Origin: DATFNI01 sp963712305
Lineage (GTDB): Bacteria > Bacteroidota > Rhodothermia > Balneolales > DATFMH01
Assembly: GCA_963712305.1 (NCBI GenBank)
Contig: CAVQHI010000001.1
Location: 310,001 to 374,000, forward strand
Length of the DNA: 64,000 nucleotides
Direction: 5' to 3'
The notes below the pieces were generated by a model that worked only from the letters and a program-made list of their open reading frames with translations, did not search any database and was not told where the DNA came from. Below are positions 42,232 through 50,626 of this stretch, piece by piece. The position numbers and the translations under genes were made by a program. Within the stretch, counting starts at the first letter, position 1. Each line of letters starts with the position of its first letter.

Positions 42232-42919
42232 TTGCTTACTTACTAATCATAGATTGCGTAGTGATTCATACCACGCAAATGATACCCGCCGTTGATGAAT
42301 GGAATGTTTCCCTTGTATTAAAAATTGATTAGTTAAAAATGAACAACAGATTAAATAAGTCTGAATTCTGGAAAAATTTGTAAACAACTACTATTCCGAA
42401 AAGCTTTTAGACGCATTTTGACCAATATGTGCATTATAATATTTAGATTTTTTATTATATACTTAAATTTATTAGAAATTAAATACGACAAAACACTTAT
42501 TGATGACGTGTAAAAAAGCAGCTAAAAATATGATAAGTAATCGCTTATGATAAATTCAGTGTGTAAACAACAAACTTTTGTAAACTTGAATTATTCACTA
42601 TTCAGAATTTATTCAGATTTGCATGATATGATAGTTGGTTTAACTAAGAATGTACCGATTGATTTTACCCAAAAACTCCCGTCTCTTATGTCCTCGGTAT
42701 CTCCATAAATCACACGCTCAAGTAGCTCATAAATCCGCCGAATAGATAGTCTATCATTAGATTTTTCACAACACGTTTATTTATAAATACCCTCATCTAT
42801 TTATCCAAAACCTCACCTCAAAATCTTAGAGCAATGCCGCAAATTCAGATTTTACACAAAATGTATTATTAAGATTACAGGATTAAGTATCACTCTCTTT
42901 AAACAATTTTCGCCTAATA
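42232..42919. other. 688-bp divergent AT-rich control region
   Basis: Lies between the divergent TonB receptor and the second outer-membrane receptor. No gene is supported. Recognisable signals: a direct repeat ATTCAGA at 42600 and 42611, and TGTAAACAA words near 42381 and 42562, with a similar TGTAAAC near 42580. The size is large for this compact stretch and suggests several regulator sites. Confidence 0.6.
42600..42617. promoter_or_regulatory. Direct repeat ATTCAGA-N4-ATTCAGA (11-bp period)
   Basis: ATTCAGAATTT followed directly by ATTCAGATTTG. The 11-bp period fits a binding site of an OmpR/PhoB-family regulator, but the core differs from the TTTCATC sites at 30.6 and 32.8 kb, so a different regulator would be involved. 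It could act on either divergent gene. Confidence 0.4.
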
Positions 42920-45289
42920 ATGCATCGTGGATCAGGTATAATAATCTTGTTCTGTTGTCTCATTCTATTAATCAATTCATCGTCAATAGCACAACAATTA
43001 ACCTCATCTCATAAAGCTCGAGTAAACGGCAAAATAGTACTACTCAACGGTCAGTACGCCCCGTATGCCTCAATAGCAATTTACGATACGCTGACAACTC
43101 ATGTCATGAACGGTACCACAAGTGATTCTTCCGGGTCATTTAGCCTCTCGTTACAGCCGGGGACTTATGTCATTAAAATATCCTTCTTATCCTTTAAGCC
43201 ATTTCAACGAAGAATAGCACTGAGTCCCGGGGAAACTAAAAACATGGGAATCATAACGATGAAGCCATCTACTCTATCTCATAAGGCAATTGTAGTGCAT
43301 GGCAAGCGACCCCAGATGCGGCTTGGCTTTGCAAAGCGAGTATTTCAGGTGGGCAGTGATATTACCTCTATCGGTGGTTCAGTTCTGGATGTTCTTAACA
43401 ATGTTCCCTCTGTAACAACCGATATAAAAGGTACAGTTAGTCTTCGTGGTAGCAGTGCTGTGAGAATTCTCATTAACGGGAAGCCCTCATCGCTTTATAA
43501 AAACGGCTCACTTGCCCTGCAAAGTCTCTCCGCAGATATGATCAAAGAGATACAGGTTATCACGAATCCATCAGCACGGTATTCGGCTGAAGGAAGTGCC
43601 GGAATAATCAATATAATATTGAAGAAAAAACAACAGCATGGTTTTCACGGCAGTGTCTCGGCCATGGCCCGACAGCCCAAAGGATACCAGCTCTCCGGTA
43701 ATCTGAATTACCGCCACGGTAGCATAAACTGGTTCTTCAATGGAAACATCGCTTACAATGCCGACCCGGCTCATGAACGGTCTTATCAGCGGTATAATTC
43801 ACCTGACACCTCGTACATTTACTATGCAACAAATGACGGTAAAGAGACTGATTATCACGGAAACTATCGTCTTGGAGCCGACATTCATCTACCGAAACAG
43901 CAGACACTAACTCCGAGCGCTACTATTTACTTTGAGGACAAGAAAGATGTGTGGCACGGAACCTACAGCGATTCTACCCTAAACGGAACATTTTTGCATC
44001 AGACAAACAGGCATAATGTAATTGGAGGTGGGGAGTTTGATAATGAATATGCGCTTGATTATGTGAATTTGTTTGGCAGCGATAAACACAAACTCACGGC
44101 CAATGCAAACTACGAATATCACAAAGAAAGAGAGCTGCCCCATATCATGGAAACATATCCACAGTCGCCGGGTGACACGCTTTTTGACAACATCAATAAC
44201 ACGCAGAAAACGCATAACCTGAGGCTCAGAGCAGATTATGTAGTTCCGATAGCCGACAGCGGCAAGTTTGAGGCAGGCTTTCGCAGTTCCCACGAGTGGT
44301 TTGACAAGATTTATGTAACAAAAAAGCGGCAACATGGAACCTGGACGATCCTTCCGAACTTCAATAATAACTTTACCTATTTTGAAAATGTAAACGCGGT
44401 ATATTCAACACTATCCTCCGCTTTGGGTCACTTTGAATTCCAGGCCGGAATTAGGGCTGAACAAACGAATCTTCAGACAGAGCTGAAACAGACGGGTAAA
44501 AGAAACAGACAGTCGTATCTGAACCTCTTCCCTAGTGTCTTCCTGACCTGGAAATTCAATGATAATCAATCGATTCAAATCAGTTACAGTCGTCGCATAT
44601 CACGTCCCGATGCCCGTCTTCTGCTGCCTTTCACCGACTATTCAAGTTCCCGCAGCCGCTACACCGGGAATCCAAATCTAAAACCGGAATACAGCAACTC
44701 CTTTGAAACAGAATTTCTGCAATACTGGGACACTGGCTCCCTCCTTTCAAGCGTATATTATCGCCATAGAACAGGTGTGATCGATGAGATATCGACTTTG
44801 GATAATAAGGGTATTACCAGATCCACTCCCTTCAATCTTGCCGACGCAGATGCATGGGGCCTTGAGTTTACTGCCAGCCAGGATCTAAACAAAAAAATGA
44901 GCCTTTCGGGCAGCGTCAATCTCTATCGTTCAAAATCGAAGGGACAGTTTAAGGGTACAAACTATCAAAAATCCACGAACCGCCTAACCGGTCGCATGGG
45001 CATGCACTGGCAAATAACGTCCGGTCTGAGATATCAGATATTTTTGCGGTACAACGGGCCTGAGAAAACGATCCAGGGACGCCGCTCGGCTTCTGCCTAC
45101 ATTAACACAGCGATTGCAAAGGATCTTTTTAATGGCAATGCAACGATATCTCTGAATGTCCAGGATCTCCTGAATAGCCGAAAAGACGAGTTTACTGTCA
45201 ATAATCCCAACTATTTTCTAAGACAAAAGTACTGGGAAGTTCGGCTTATCAGGCTGAATTTCATCTATCGGATCAACGAGGAGGATTAG
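42920..45289 (+). CDS. Outer-membrane receptor (OMP beta-barrel family 3), second paralogue
   Basis: 789 residues. Signal peptide about 1-25 (ending SIAQQ). Regulatory beta-sandwich about 33-120 (VNGKIVLLNGQYAPYASIAI, SSGSFSLSLQPGTYVIKISF), plug about 125-240 (VLDVLNNVPSVTTDIKGTVS, ILINGKPSSL, NPSARYSAEGSAGIINIILK), then barrel with SYSRRISRPDARLLLPF and GNPNLKPEYSNSFETEF, signatures shared with the 33.1-kb receptor. The two are clear paralogues of low identity. It is divergent from the TonB receptor operon. The barrel ends IRLNFIYRINEED, without the His-rich tail of its paralogue. Confidence 0.88.
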   Translation: MHRGSGIIILFCCLILLINSSSIAQQLTSSHKARVNGKIVLLNGQYAPYASIAIYDTLTTHVMNGTTSDSSGSFSLSLQPGTYVIKISFLSFKPFQRRIALSPGETKNMGIITMKPSTLSHKAIVVHGKRPQMRLGFAKRVFQVGSDITSIGGSVLDVLNNVPSVTTDIKGTVSLRGSSAVRILINGKPSSLYKNGSLALQSLSADMIKEIQVITNPSARYSAEGSAGIINIILKKKQQHGFHGSVSAMARQPKGYQLSGNLNYRHGSINWFFNGNIAYNADPAHERSYQRYNSPDTSYIYYATNDGKETDYHGNYRLGADIHLPKQQTLTPSATIYFEDKKDVWHGTYSDSTLNGTFLHQTNRHNVIGGGEFDNEYALDYVNLFGSDKHKLTANANYEYHKERELPHIMETYPQSPGDTLFDNINNTQKTHNLRLRADYVVPIADSGKFEAGFRSSHEWFDKIYVTKKRQHGTWTILPNFNNNFTYFENVNAVYSTLSSALGHFEFQAGIRAEQTNLQTELKQTGKRNRQSYLNLFPSVFLTWKFNDNQSIQISYSRRISRPDARLLLPFTDYSSSRSRYTGNPNLKPEYSNSFETEFLQYWDTGSLLSSVYYRHRTGVIDEISTLDNKGITRSTPFNLADADAWGLEFTASQDLNKKMSLSGSVNLYRSKSKGQFKGTNYQKSTNRLTGRMGMHWQITSGLRYQIFLRYNGPEKTIQGRRSASAYINTAIAKDLFNGNATISLNVQDLLNSRKDEFTVNNPNYFLRQKYWEVRLIRLNFIYRINEED

Positions 45290-45302
45290 GAATATGACTA
45301 AC

Positions 45303-46169
45303 CTAATCACCCAGATACCGCTTGGTTATATCACCATACGAATCAATCCGGCGATCACGATAGAAGGGCCATATTCTACGCTGCTTTTCAATCTTACTGA
45401 AATCGCACTCGGCTGTTACTATTTGCTCCTGCTCATTTCCTGCCACGAGAATCTCTCCAAAAGGCCCGGCAACAAATGACCCACCCCAAAAAGTCAGATT
45501 TCCCTCTCTGCCGACCCGGTTGATGGAGGCCACATAACAACCATTCGCAACGGCGTGGCTTCGTTGGATTGTAGTCCACGCATCTTTAAACTGTTTCTTA
45601 TCCTGTTCCGATTCCGATGCGAGCGTGCCGATAGCAGTCGGATAAACGAGAAGGTCAGCCCCCATCAATGCTGTAATTCGCGCTGCCTCCGGATACCACT
45701 GGTCCCAGCAAATAAGCACTCCCACCCTGCCGTATTTGGTTTGAAACACCTGGTATCCAAGATCACCCGGTGTGAAATAGTATTTTTCGTAGAAACCGGG
45801 ATCATCAGGAATATGCATTTTGCGGTATTTCCCCAAATAGGAGCCATCGGCGTCAATTACGGCGGCACTGTTGTAATAGATGCCGGGTGCTCTCTTTTCG
45901 AAATACGGAAGAACCAGGACAACATCATTATCCCTGGCAACTTTCGACAGTTGGTCTGTCAACGGACCGGGTATCTGCTCGGCAAGGTCAAAGTAGCGTT
46001 CATCTTCTATCTGGCAGAAGTAAAGGGTCGTAAACAACTCCTGAAGCAGAATAATCTTTAATCCCTGAGAAGCAGCCTTACCGATGCGTTCTATAGCCTT
46101 GACTATATTTTTCTGAGGATCGGCTTCGCACGACATCTGTATCAGACCAACAGTTGCCTTCATAGTCAT
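45303..46169 (-). CDS. aguB: N-carbamoylputrescine amidase (nitrilase superfamily)
   Basis: 288 residues, the usual length. Catalytic triad of the C-N hydrolase fold: Glu44 (ILLQELFTTLYFC), Lys117 (GKYRKMHIPDDPGFYEKYYF) and Cys154 (VGVLICWDQWYPEAAR). The EKYYF-TPGD and WDQWYPE words are characteristic of N-carbamoylputrescine amidases, which release putrescine, CO2 and ammonia. The agmatine deiminase at 9.5-10.6 kb makes its substrate, so the route agmatine to putrescine is complete in this window though not clustered. It converges with the receptor gene at 45289. Confidence 0.93.
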   Translation of the reverse strand: MTMKATVGLIQMSCEADPQKNIVKAIERIGKAASQGLKIILLQELFTTLYFCQIEDERYFDLAEQIPGPLTDQLSKVARDNDVVLVLPYFEKRAPGIYYNSAAVIDADGSYLGKYRKMHIPDDPGFYEKYYFTPGDLGYQVFQTKYGRVGVLICWDQWYPEAARITALMGADLLVYPTAIGTLASESEQDKKQFKDAWTTIQRSHAVANGCYVASINRVGREGNLTFWGGSFVAGPFGEILVAGNEQEQIVTAECDFSKIEKQRRIWPFYRDRRIDSYGDITKRYLGD

Positions 46170-46284
46170 CTAACCTTGAGTATTTGAGTTCGAAATGGTT
46201 GTTTGCTATACAAATTATCAGCAAACGATAAAAGATAGGACAAGTGTATGACTTTTGAGAAGAATAGCGAAGTTTATTTTTCGA

Positions 46285-47076
46285 TCATGGCAGCTTGCTC
46301 GTCCAATCAAGCAGAAACTCATTCTCTTTCTTGAGAGCTTCCTGGTTGATGAGTCCACGGCTTAGAGACAGGGTAAGCGCACGTGTTCTTGGATTAAAAA
46401 CATAACCCCATTCATCAGAAATGATTTGTTCGTCAGTGACTCCCAGTTTTTGATACAGAGATGCCAATCTGTTCTGAACACCTCTCCTGGTGATAAACCG
46501 GCGGTTTGCAATGGCGTTATCCGACAAACCGAGAGCTAAATCAACCAATGTTTCGTATTCGACATCAGTAAGCCCCTTTGCCTTGTCAAACGTGGTTTGT
46601 CTGAGTTTTCTGATCGTAGGATCAATCCAGCACTGGTCGTAATCGAGAATATATTCGACAGCATTCAGAATTTTGTCGTCGAGTGCCGTTTTGATGATAA
46701 AACCGTAAATAGCGTTAGCGGGGACTATCGAGAAAAGCTTTCGCACATACATCTCATCGGAGTGCTGGCTCCAGAACAGGATACGCTGACCACTGTCACG
46801 CTCCCATGCATATTTGGCCACGTCGATTCCAGAACGCTCGCCGGGCAGCTGTAAATCAAAAATGCAGAGATCCGGTTTTAGTTCACTCAGGATATCCAAT
46901 GCATCATCACTGTGTTCGACATCAACTACGCGAACGGATCCATCATGTACTTCCTGTATCAGATCCCGTATATAATGGCGGTGAAGTGAATCATCATCCA
47001 GTATTAAAATATTGCGAGGCCGATCCATATAATTCGCCAACTCATCTTTTCTATTTTGAATATCTAAAGGAAACAT
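46285..47076 (-). CDS. Response regulator with LuxR-type output domain
   Basis: 263 residues. Receiver domain about 20-145: acidic cluster Asp27-Asp28-Asp29 (ILILDDDS), phospho-acceptor Asp74 (CIFDLQLPGERSG), Lys in FIIKTALDD. The C-terminal part (about 165-225: KGLTDVEYETLVDLALGLSD, NRRFITRRGVQNRLASLYQK) is a NarL/LuxR-like helix-turn-helix, followed by a tail of unknown type. No partner kinase adjoins, so this is an orphan regulator here. An ATG at 47028 (MDRPRNILIL) is an alternative start. Confidence 0.8.
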   Translation of the reverse strand: MFPLDIQNRKDELANYMDRPRNILILDDDSLHRHYIRDLIQEVHDGSVRVVDVEHSDDALDILSELKPDLCIFDLQLPGERSGIDVAKYAWERDSGQRILFWSQHSDEMYVRKLFSIVPANAIYGFIIKTALDDKILNAVEYILDYDQCWIDPTIRKLRQTTFDKAKGLTDVEYETLVDLALGLSDNAIANRRFITRRGVQNRLASLYQKLGVTDEQIISDEWGYVFNPRTRALTLSLSRGLINQEALKKENEFLLDWTSKLP

Positions 47077-47100
47077 TCAATATATAAATGATCAGGATAG

Positions 47101-47136
47101 ATTATAAAAGCCCTCCCGTTTTTTTCGGAAGGGCTT
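47101..47136 (-). terminator. Terminator downstream of the O-methyltransferase gene
   Basis: AAGCCCT-C-CCG pairs with CGG-A-AGGGCTT around a T7 loop; on the minus strand it is followed by TTTTATAAT. It would stop minus-strand transcripts before the response-regulator gene. Confidence 0.65.
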
Positions 47137-47272
47137 CGTCAATGCTCAAGTACGCCCAGATGCCAGATTCAAAAGAGCTGAGGTCCCTCAACCCCAGCTT
47201 ATATCCCAAAATCCTCCAACAATCTGTGTTCAAGATTGAGCTATTGCATCCCAAAAAACAGGTGTAATTAAC

Positions 47273-47308
47273 CTATTCCATACTGTGTAAATGCACAGTA
47301 TGGAATAG
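47273..47308. promoter_or_regulatory. Perfect 15-bp inverted repeat after the O-methyltransferase stop
   Basis: CTATTCCATACTGTG, 6-base spacer TAAATG, then CACAGTATGGAATAG: a perfect 36-bp hairpin 24 bp downstream of the methyltransferase stop. No T-run follows, so it is either a processing hairpin or a protein-binding palindrome. Confidence 0.6.
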
Positions 47309-47331
47309 AGCAACCCGAGTTTTGTAAACAA

Positions 47332-47976
47332 CTATTGTACTCTTCTGACCAGATTAATGCCGTCTCGAATCGTCAATAGGACGTTTTCTACGGTAGGATC
47401 ATCATGGATTATGTTATTCAATTGATCGATAGCCATGGTCTTATCATCTTGCCGGTCAATGGGATCGATCACTTTTCCATCCCAAAAAGCATTATCCACA
47501 ACCAGCAATCCGCCCACTCTGAGTAATGGGTGAAGGACGTTATAGTATTCCGGATAGTTTTTCTTATCTGCATCCAAAAAAACGAGGTCAAACGGACCGG
47601 AAATATTTTTTAGTGTTTGTAATGCCTTTCCAATTTTTATCGTGATTTTTCTCCCTGCGGGAGTTTTCTCAAAAAAACGACGGGCGATCCCTGAATAGCG
47701 CTCATTGGTGTCGCAGGTGATTATCTCCCCGCCTTCGGGTAGGACTTCCGCCATGCTCAAAGCCGAGTATCCGGTAAACATCCCGATCTCAAGAATTCTT
47801 CGGGCACCTGTCAACTGGACTAACAATCTCAGGAAACGCCCCTCAAGCTTTCCACTTAACATTTGGTCGTATTCAAGTTCCTCATGCGTCGCCTTTGATA
47901 CAGCAGAAAGAATTTCTGATTCATCAAAGGTTAATTTTTCAGCATATCTTTCGATCTGAGAATTAATCAGTTTCAT
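47332..47976 (-). CDS. SAM-dependent O-methyltransferase (CCoAOMT-like)
   Basis: 214 residues. Class I methyltransferase fold: motif I ILEIGMFTGYSALSMAEVLP, the SAM ribose-binding acidic residue in EIITCDTNE, motif DLVFLDADKKNYPEYY that supplies the metal-binding Asp residues, and LLVVDNAFWDGKV. These are the features of the divalent-cation-dependent catechol/caffeoyl-CoA O-methyltransferase family. In bacteria the natural acceptor is often unknown and some members modify tRNA (TrmR), so the substrate is left open. It is a single gene, divergent from xerC across 277 bp. Confidence 0.88.
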   Translation of the reverse strand: MKLINSQIERYAEKLTFDESEILSAVSKATHEELEYDQMLSGKLEGRFLRLLVQLTGARRILEIGMFTGYSALSMAEVLPEGGEIITCDTNERYSGIARRFFEKTPAGRKITIKIGKALQTLKNISGPFDLVFLDADKKNYPEYYNVLHPLLRVGGLLVVDNAFWDGKVIDPIDRQDDKTMAIDQLNNIIHDDPTVENVLLTIRDGINLVRRVQ

Positions 47977-48090
47977 GTTGTGGACTGTTTTTTATATTGG
48001 TGCAGTGTGAACATTTTGTAGCTGATCGGGTGTTTATATAGAAGAAAATACAATCACTGGATAAGTTTTTTGTTACTGACAACAATTCCC

Positions 48091-48120
48091 TTGCAGATGG
48101 GAGTGTTCGTTGGTTATAAT
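48091..48120 (+). promoter_or_regulatory. Candidate sigma-70-like promoter of xerC-hpf-hprK
   Basis: TTGCAG (48091-48096) and TATAAT (48115-48120) with an 18-bp spacer, 134 bp before the xerC start. A perfect -10 hexamer is rare in these AT-rich spacers, but primary sigma factors of this phylum often use other motifs, so it is only a candidate. Confidence 0.4.
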
Positions 48121-48253
48121 TGAGGTAAATAGTTTAACGAACGATTAACTTATAAAGAATTCTTCTATACAGCACCTTTAGTTCTATCCCGCATTGCATT
48201 ACATCAGTTTGTTCTTTTTTCTTTTTCGAAGAAAATATCATATTAATTATTAG

Positions 48254-49186
48254 ATGAAAGAGGCAATTAAAGCATACTTGCAATATCTGGAAATCGAGCG
48301 AAATGCCTCGACTCATACCTTGGCGGCATATCAAAATGATTTGAACCAATTTGAAGCATTCATTATCGGCTTCACCAGGCAGCCGGATCCCGAACTTGAA
48401 AAGATTACACGACCAATGCTGCGCCTCTGGATGGGACAATTATCTGATGACGGTTTTTCCAAGAGCAGTATTGCGCGAAAAACCGCTTCACTTCGGGCCT
48501 TCTTCCGTTTCTGTTACCGGAGAGGCTATGTTGAATCGAACCCGGCCCAACATCTGATTATTCCCCGAAAAGAAAAAAGACTGCCTCAAACAGTAAGTGA
48601 ACATGAGATTGACAATCTCATGAAACTGGTTGATCAGACTACCCCGGAAGGTGTCCGCGATCAGGCGGTTCTCGAACTGCTGTATGGCACTGGTATCCGT
48701 TTACGTGAGTTGGTTGCTATCGACCTGCCTCATCTTGACTTGAAACGTCGTCTTGTGCGTGTAATGGGAAAAGGATCCAAAGAACGAATCGTCCCATTTG
48801 GGAAACAGGCACAAGCGGCGCTGGAAGGATATCTCGAAATCAGATATCAGTTTCGGGATCCTAAAGTACCCGATATGGCTCTCTTTCTAACAAAAAAAGG
48901 AAAACGATTATATCCAAGAGCAGTACAACGAATTGTTCAAAAGTATCTTACAGCAGCGAGTGAAGTCTCGCAAAAAAGTCCACACGTATTGCGACATAGT
49001 TTCGCAACTCATCTGCTTGACCGTGGTGTGGACATTCGGGTGATCAAAGAGCTGTTAGGGCATGCAAATCTGGCTGCAACGCAGGTTTACACGCATACCA
49101 GTCTCGATCATCTTCGCAAAGTATATGATAAAGCCCATCCAAGGGCTGAAACAACTAATCCACAATCGAAAAGGAGCGACATATGA
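48254..49186 (+). CDS. xerC: Tyrosine recombinase XerC/XerD
   Basis: 310 residues. N-terminal SAM-like core-binding domain (about 5-90) and catalytic domain with all six expected residues: Arg149 (GTGIRLREL), Lys173 (GKGSKER), His244 and Arg247 (HVLRHSFATHLLDRG), His270 (LLGHANLAATQVYTH) and nucleophile Tyr279. Xer recombinases resolve chromosome dimers at dif. It is XerC-like by its position before hpf, but XerC and XerD cannot be separated safely from sequence alone. The stop overlaps the hpf start by four bases (ATGA). No dif site was identified. Confidence 0.93.
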   Translation: MKEAIKAYLQYLEIERNASTHTLAAYQNDLNQFEAFIIGFTRQPDPELEKITRPMLRLWMGQLSDDGFSKSSIARKTASLRAFFRFCYRRGYVESNPAQHLIIPRKEKRLPQTVSEHEIDNLMKLVDQTTPEGVRDQAVLELLYGTGIRLRELVAIDLPHLDLKRRLVRVMGKGSKERIVPFGKQAQAALEGYLEIRYQFRDPKVPDMALFLTKKGKRLYPRAVQRIVQKYLTAASEVSQKSPHVLRHSFATHLLDRGVDIRVIKELLGHANLAATQVYTHTSLDHLRKVYDKAHPRAETTNPQSKRSDI

Positions 49187-49482
49187 ATACCACCATCACT
49201 GCACGTCATTTCACAGCAAGTGATAGACTCCAGAATTTTGCCAATGAAAATGTAAACAAACTTGAAAAATTTTATGATGGATTAATGAGTTGTGATATTG
49301 TTTTTATGCCAAATGAATCCCCGGAAAACCCACAAAAAGTTGAACTAAAATTGAAAGTCGCCCGAACATTTTTAAACGCTAATGAAGAAGCTCCCACATA
49401 TGAACAAGCTATTATGAAAGCGGTTGAAGACCTTCGAAAGCAGTTGATCAAATACAAAGAAAAGCATCTACAATTTAAATAA
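49183..49482 (+). CDS. hpf: Ribosome hibernation-promoting factor (short HPF/YfiA)
   Basis: 99 residues, the short form of the family. Fold pattern beta-alpha-beta-beta-beta-alpha: ITARHFTASDRLQNFANENV, KLEKFYDGLMSCDIVF, VELKLKVARTFLNANEE, TYEQAIMKAVEDLRKQLIKY. It binds the 30S A and P sites to inactivate ribosomes in stationary phase. The long-form dimerisation domain is absent. Translationally coupled to xerC and followed 9 bp later by hprK, so the three are one operon. An AAAAGGAG ribosome binding site lies within the end of xerC. Confidence 0.93.
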   Translation: MNTTITARHFTASDRLQNFANENVNKLEKFYDGLMSCDIVFMPNESPENPQKVELKLKVARTFLNANEEAPTYEQAIMKAVEDLRKQLIKYKEKHLQFK

Positions 49483-49491
49483 TAATTTATC

Positions 49492-50520
49492 ATGGTCTTA
49501 CAGCCGTATCCACCAATTCCAAAAAAAGAAAAGATCAGCGTTTCAGAGCTGGTAAGACAGTTGAAAGAATGGCTTCCCGTTGATCTTGAACCCCATAATC
49601 ATGGAATTAACAGCGACGAGCGTTACGTGACCGAGGCGGAACTCCACCGCCCCGGTCTCGCTCTGGCGGGATATGTGGAATTATTCACTTACCATCGTAT
49701 CCAGATTCTCGGAAATACGGAGACTCAATTCCTTAATTATTTATCAAAGAACAAGCGTAAATCGGCGTTTCAGAATCTGATACAGTTCAAGCTTCCAGTC
49801 ATCTTTTTAACGGATGACAACAAAATTGATGAAGAACTTGTTAAGATGGCAACAGACGCCAGCATACCGATCTTCGCTACTTCACTGGGAACGACTAAAT
49901 TTATGTTTCTCTTGCGTGATTTTCTGGAAGATCAGTTTGCCGTACAGACAATGGTGCATGGTTCTATGGTTGATGTCTACGGCATCGGCATACTGATTAC
50001 CGGGAAATCAGGGATTGGAAAGAGCGAAGTTGCACTTGATCTTGTCGAACGTGGTCATCGTCTTGTCGGAGATGATGTTGTCATCCTGACTCAGAAAAGT
50101 AATGTACTGATGGCGTCGGCAACTGAGATCAATAAACACTTCATGGAAATTCGTGGTTTAGGCATTATAGATGTCATGTCGATGTTTGGAATTCGTGCCA
50201 TTCGTTATCAAAAAAGGCTTGAAGTTGTCGTCGAACTTTGTCTGTGGGAAGAGTCTGAAAATATTGACAGAACTGGCCTTGATCAGCAACATGTTTCTAT
50301 TTTGGGAGTTGATATCCCCTATATACGTTTACCTATCACACCTGGGAAAAATATCACTGTTATTGCTGAAGTTATAGCAATGAATCACCTCTTATCCCAT
50401 TACGGATATGACGCTGCCAAGGCGTTTCAGGAAAAAATTCGCACACACATAGCCGAAAAGAGTAAAAAAACAAAAGCTCCCCAGAGAGCTATTGAATATT
50501 TTGAAGGTGATGTCGAATGA
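49492..50520 (+). CDS. hprK: HPr kinase/phosphorylase
   Basis: 342 residues. HprK phosphorylates and dephosphorylates HPr-like proteins on serine. N-terminal domain about 15-145; the catalytic domain contains the conserved His156 (VHGSMVDVYGIG), Walker A 171-178 (GKSGIGKS), the acidic GDDVV near 193-197 and the family signature MEIRGLGIIDV (218-228). No HPr, EI or PTS gene is in this window. Known: many bacteria of this phylum have an incomplete PTS and use HprK as a regulator; the gene's place with hpf and xerC favours that. Third gene of the operon. Confidence 0.94.
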   Translation: MVLQPYPPIPKKEKISVSELVRQLKEWLPVDLEPHNHGINSDERYVTEAELHRPGLALAGYVELFTYHRIQILGNTETQFLNYLSKNKRKSAFQNLIQFKLPVIFLTDDNKIDEELVKMATDASIPIFATSLGTTKFMFLLRDFLEDQFAVQTMVHGSMVDVYGIGILITGKSGIGKSEVALDLVERGHRLVGDDVVILTQKSNVLMASATEINKHFMEIRGLGIIDVMSMFGIRAIRYQKRLEVVVELCLWEESENIDRTGLDQQHVSILGVDIPYIRLPITPGKNITVIAEVIAMNHLLSHYGYDAAKAFQEKIRTHIAEKSKKTKAPQRAIEYFEGDVE

Positions 50521-50626
50521 TTATCAAAACCTAATGAAATGTTATCGTGTAATTGGATATGCAGGGCATTCTTTATAATTTCCCGAAGTTTCTTAAACCC
50601 CATTTCAAGTGTCCGATAACCCCTGC

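Noticed and set aside
42481..42919. Possible small RNA or riboswitch in the divergent receptor spacer
   Set aside because: No conserved riboswitch core (cobalamin, TPP, FMN) could be recognised; the region is AT-rich with only short repeats.
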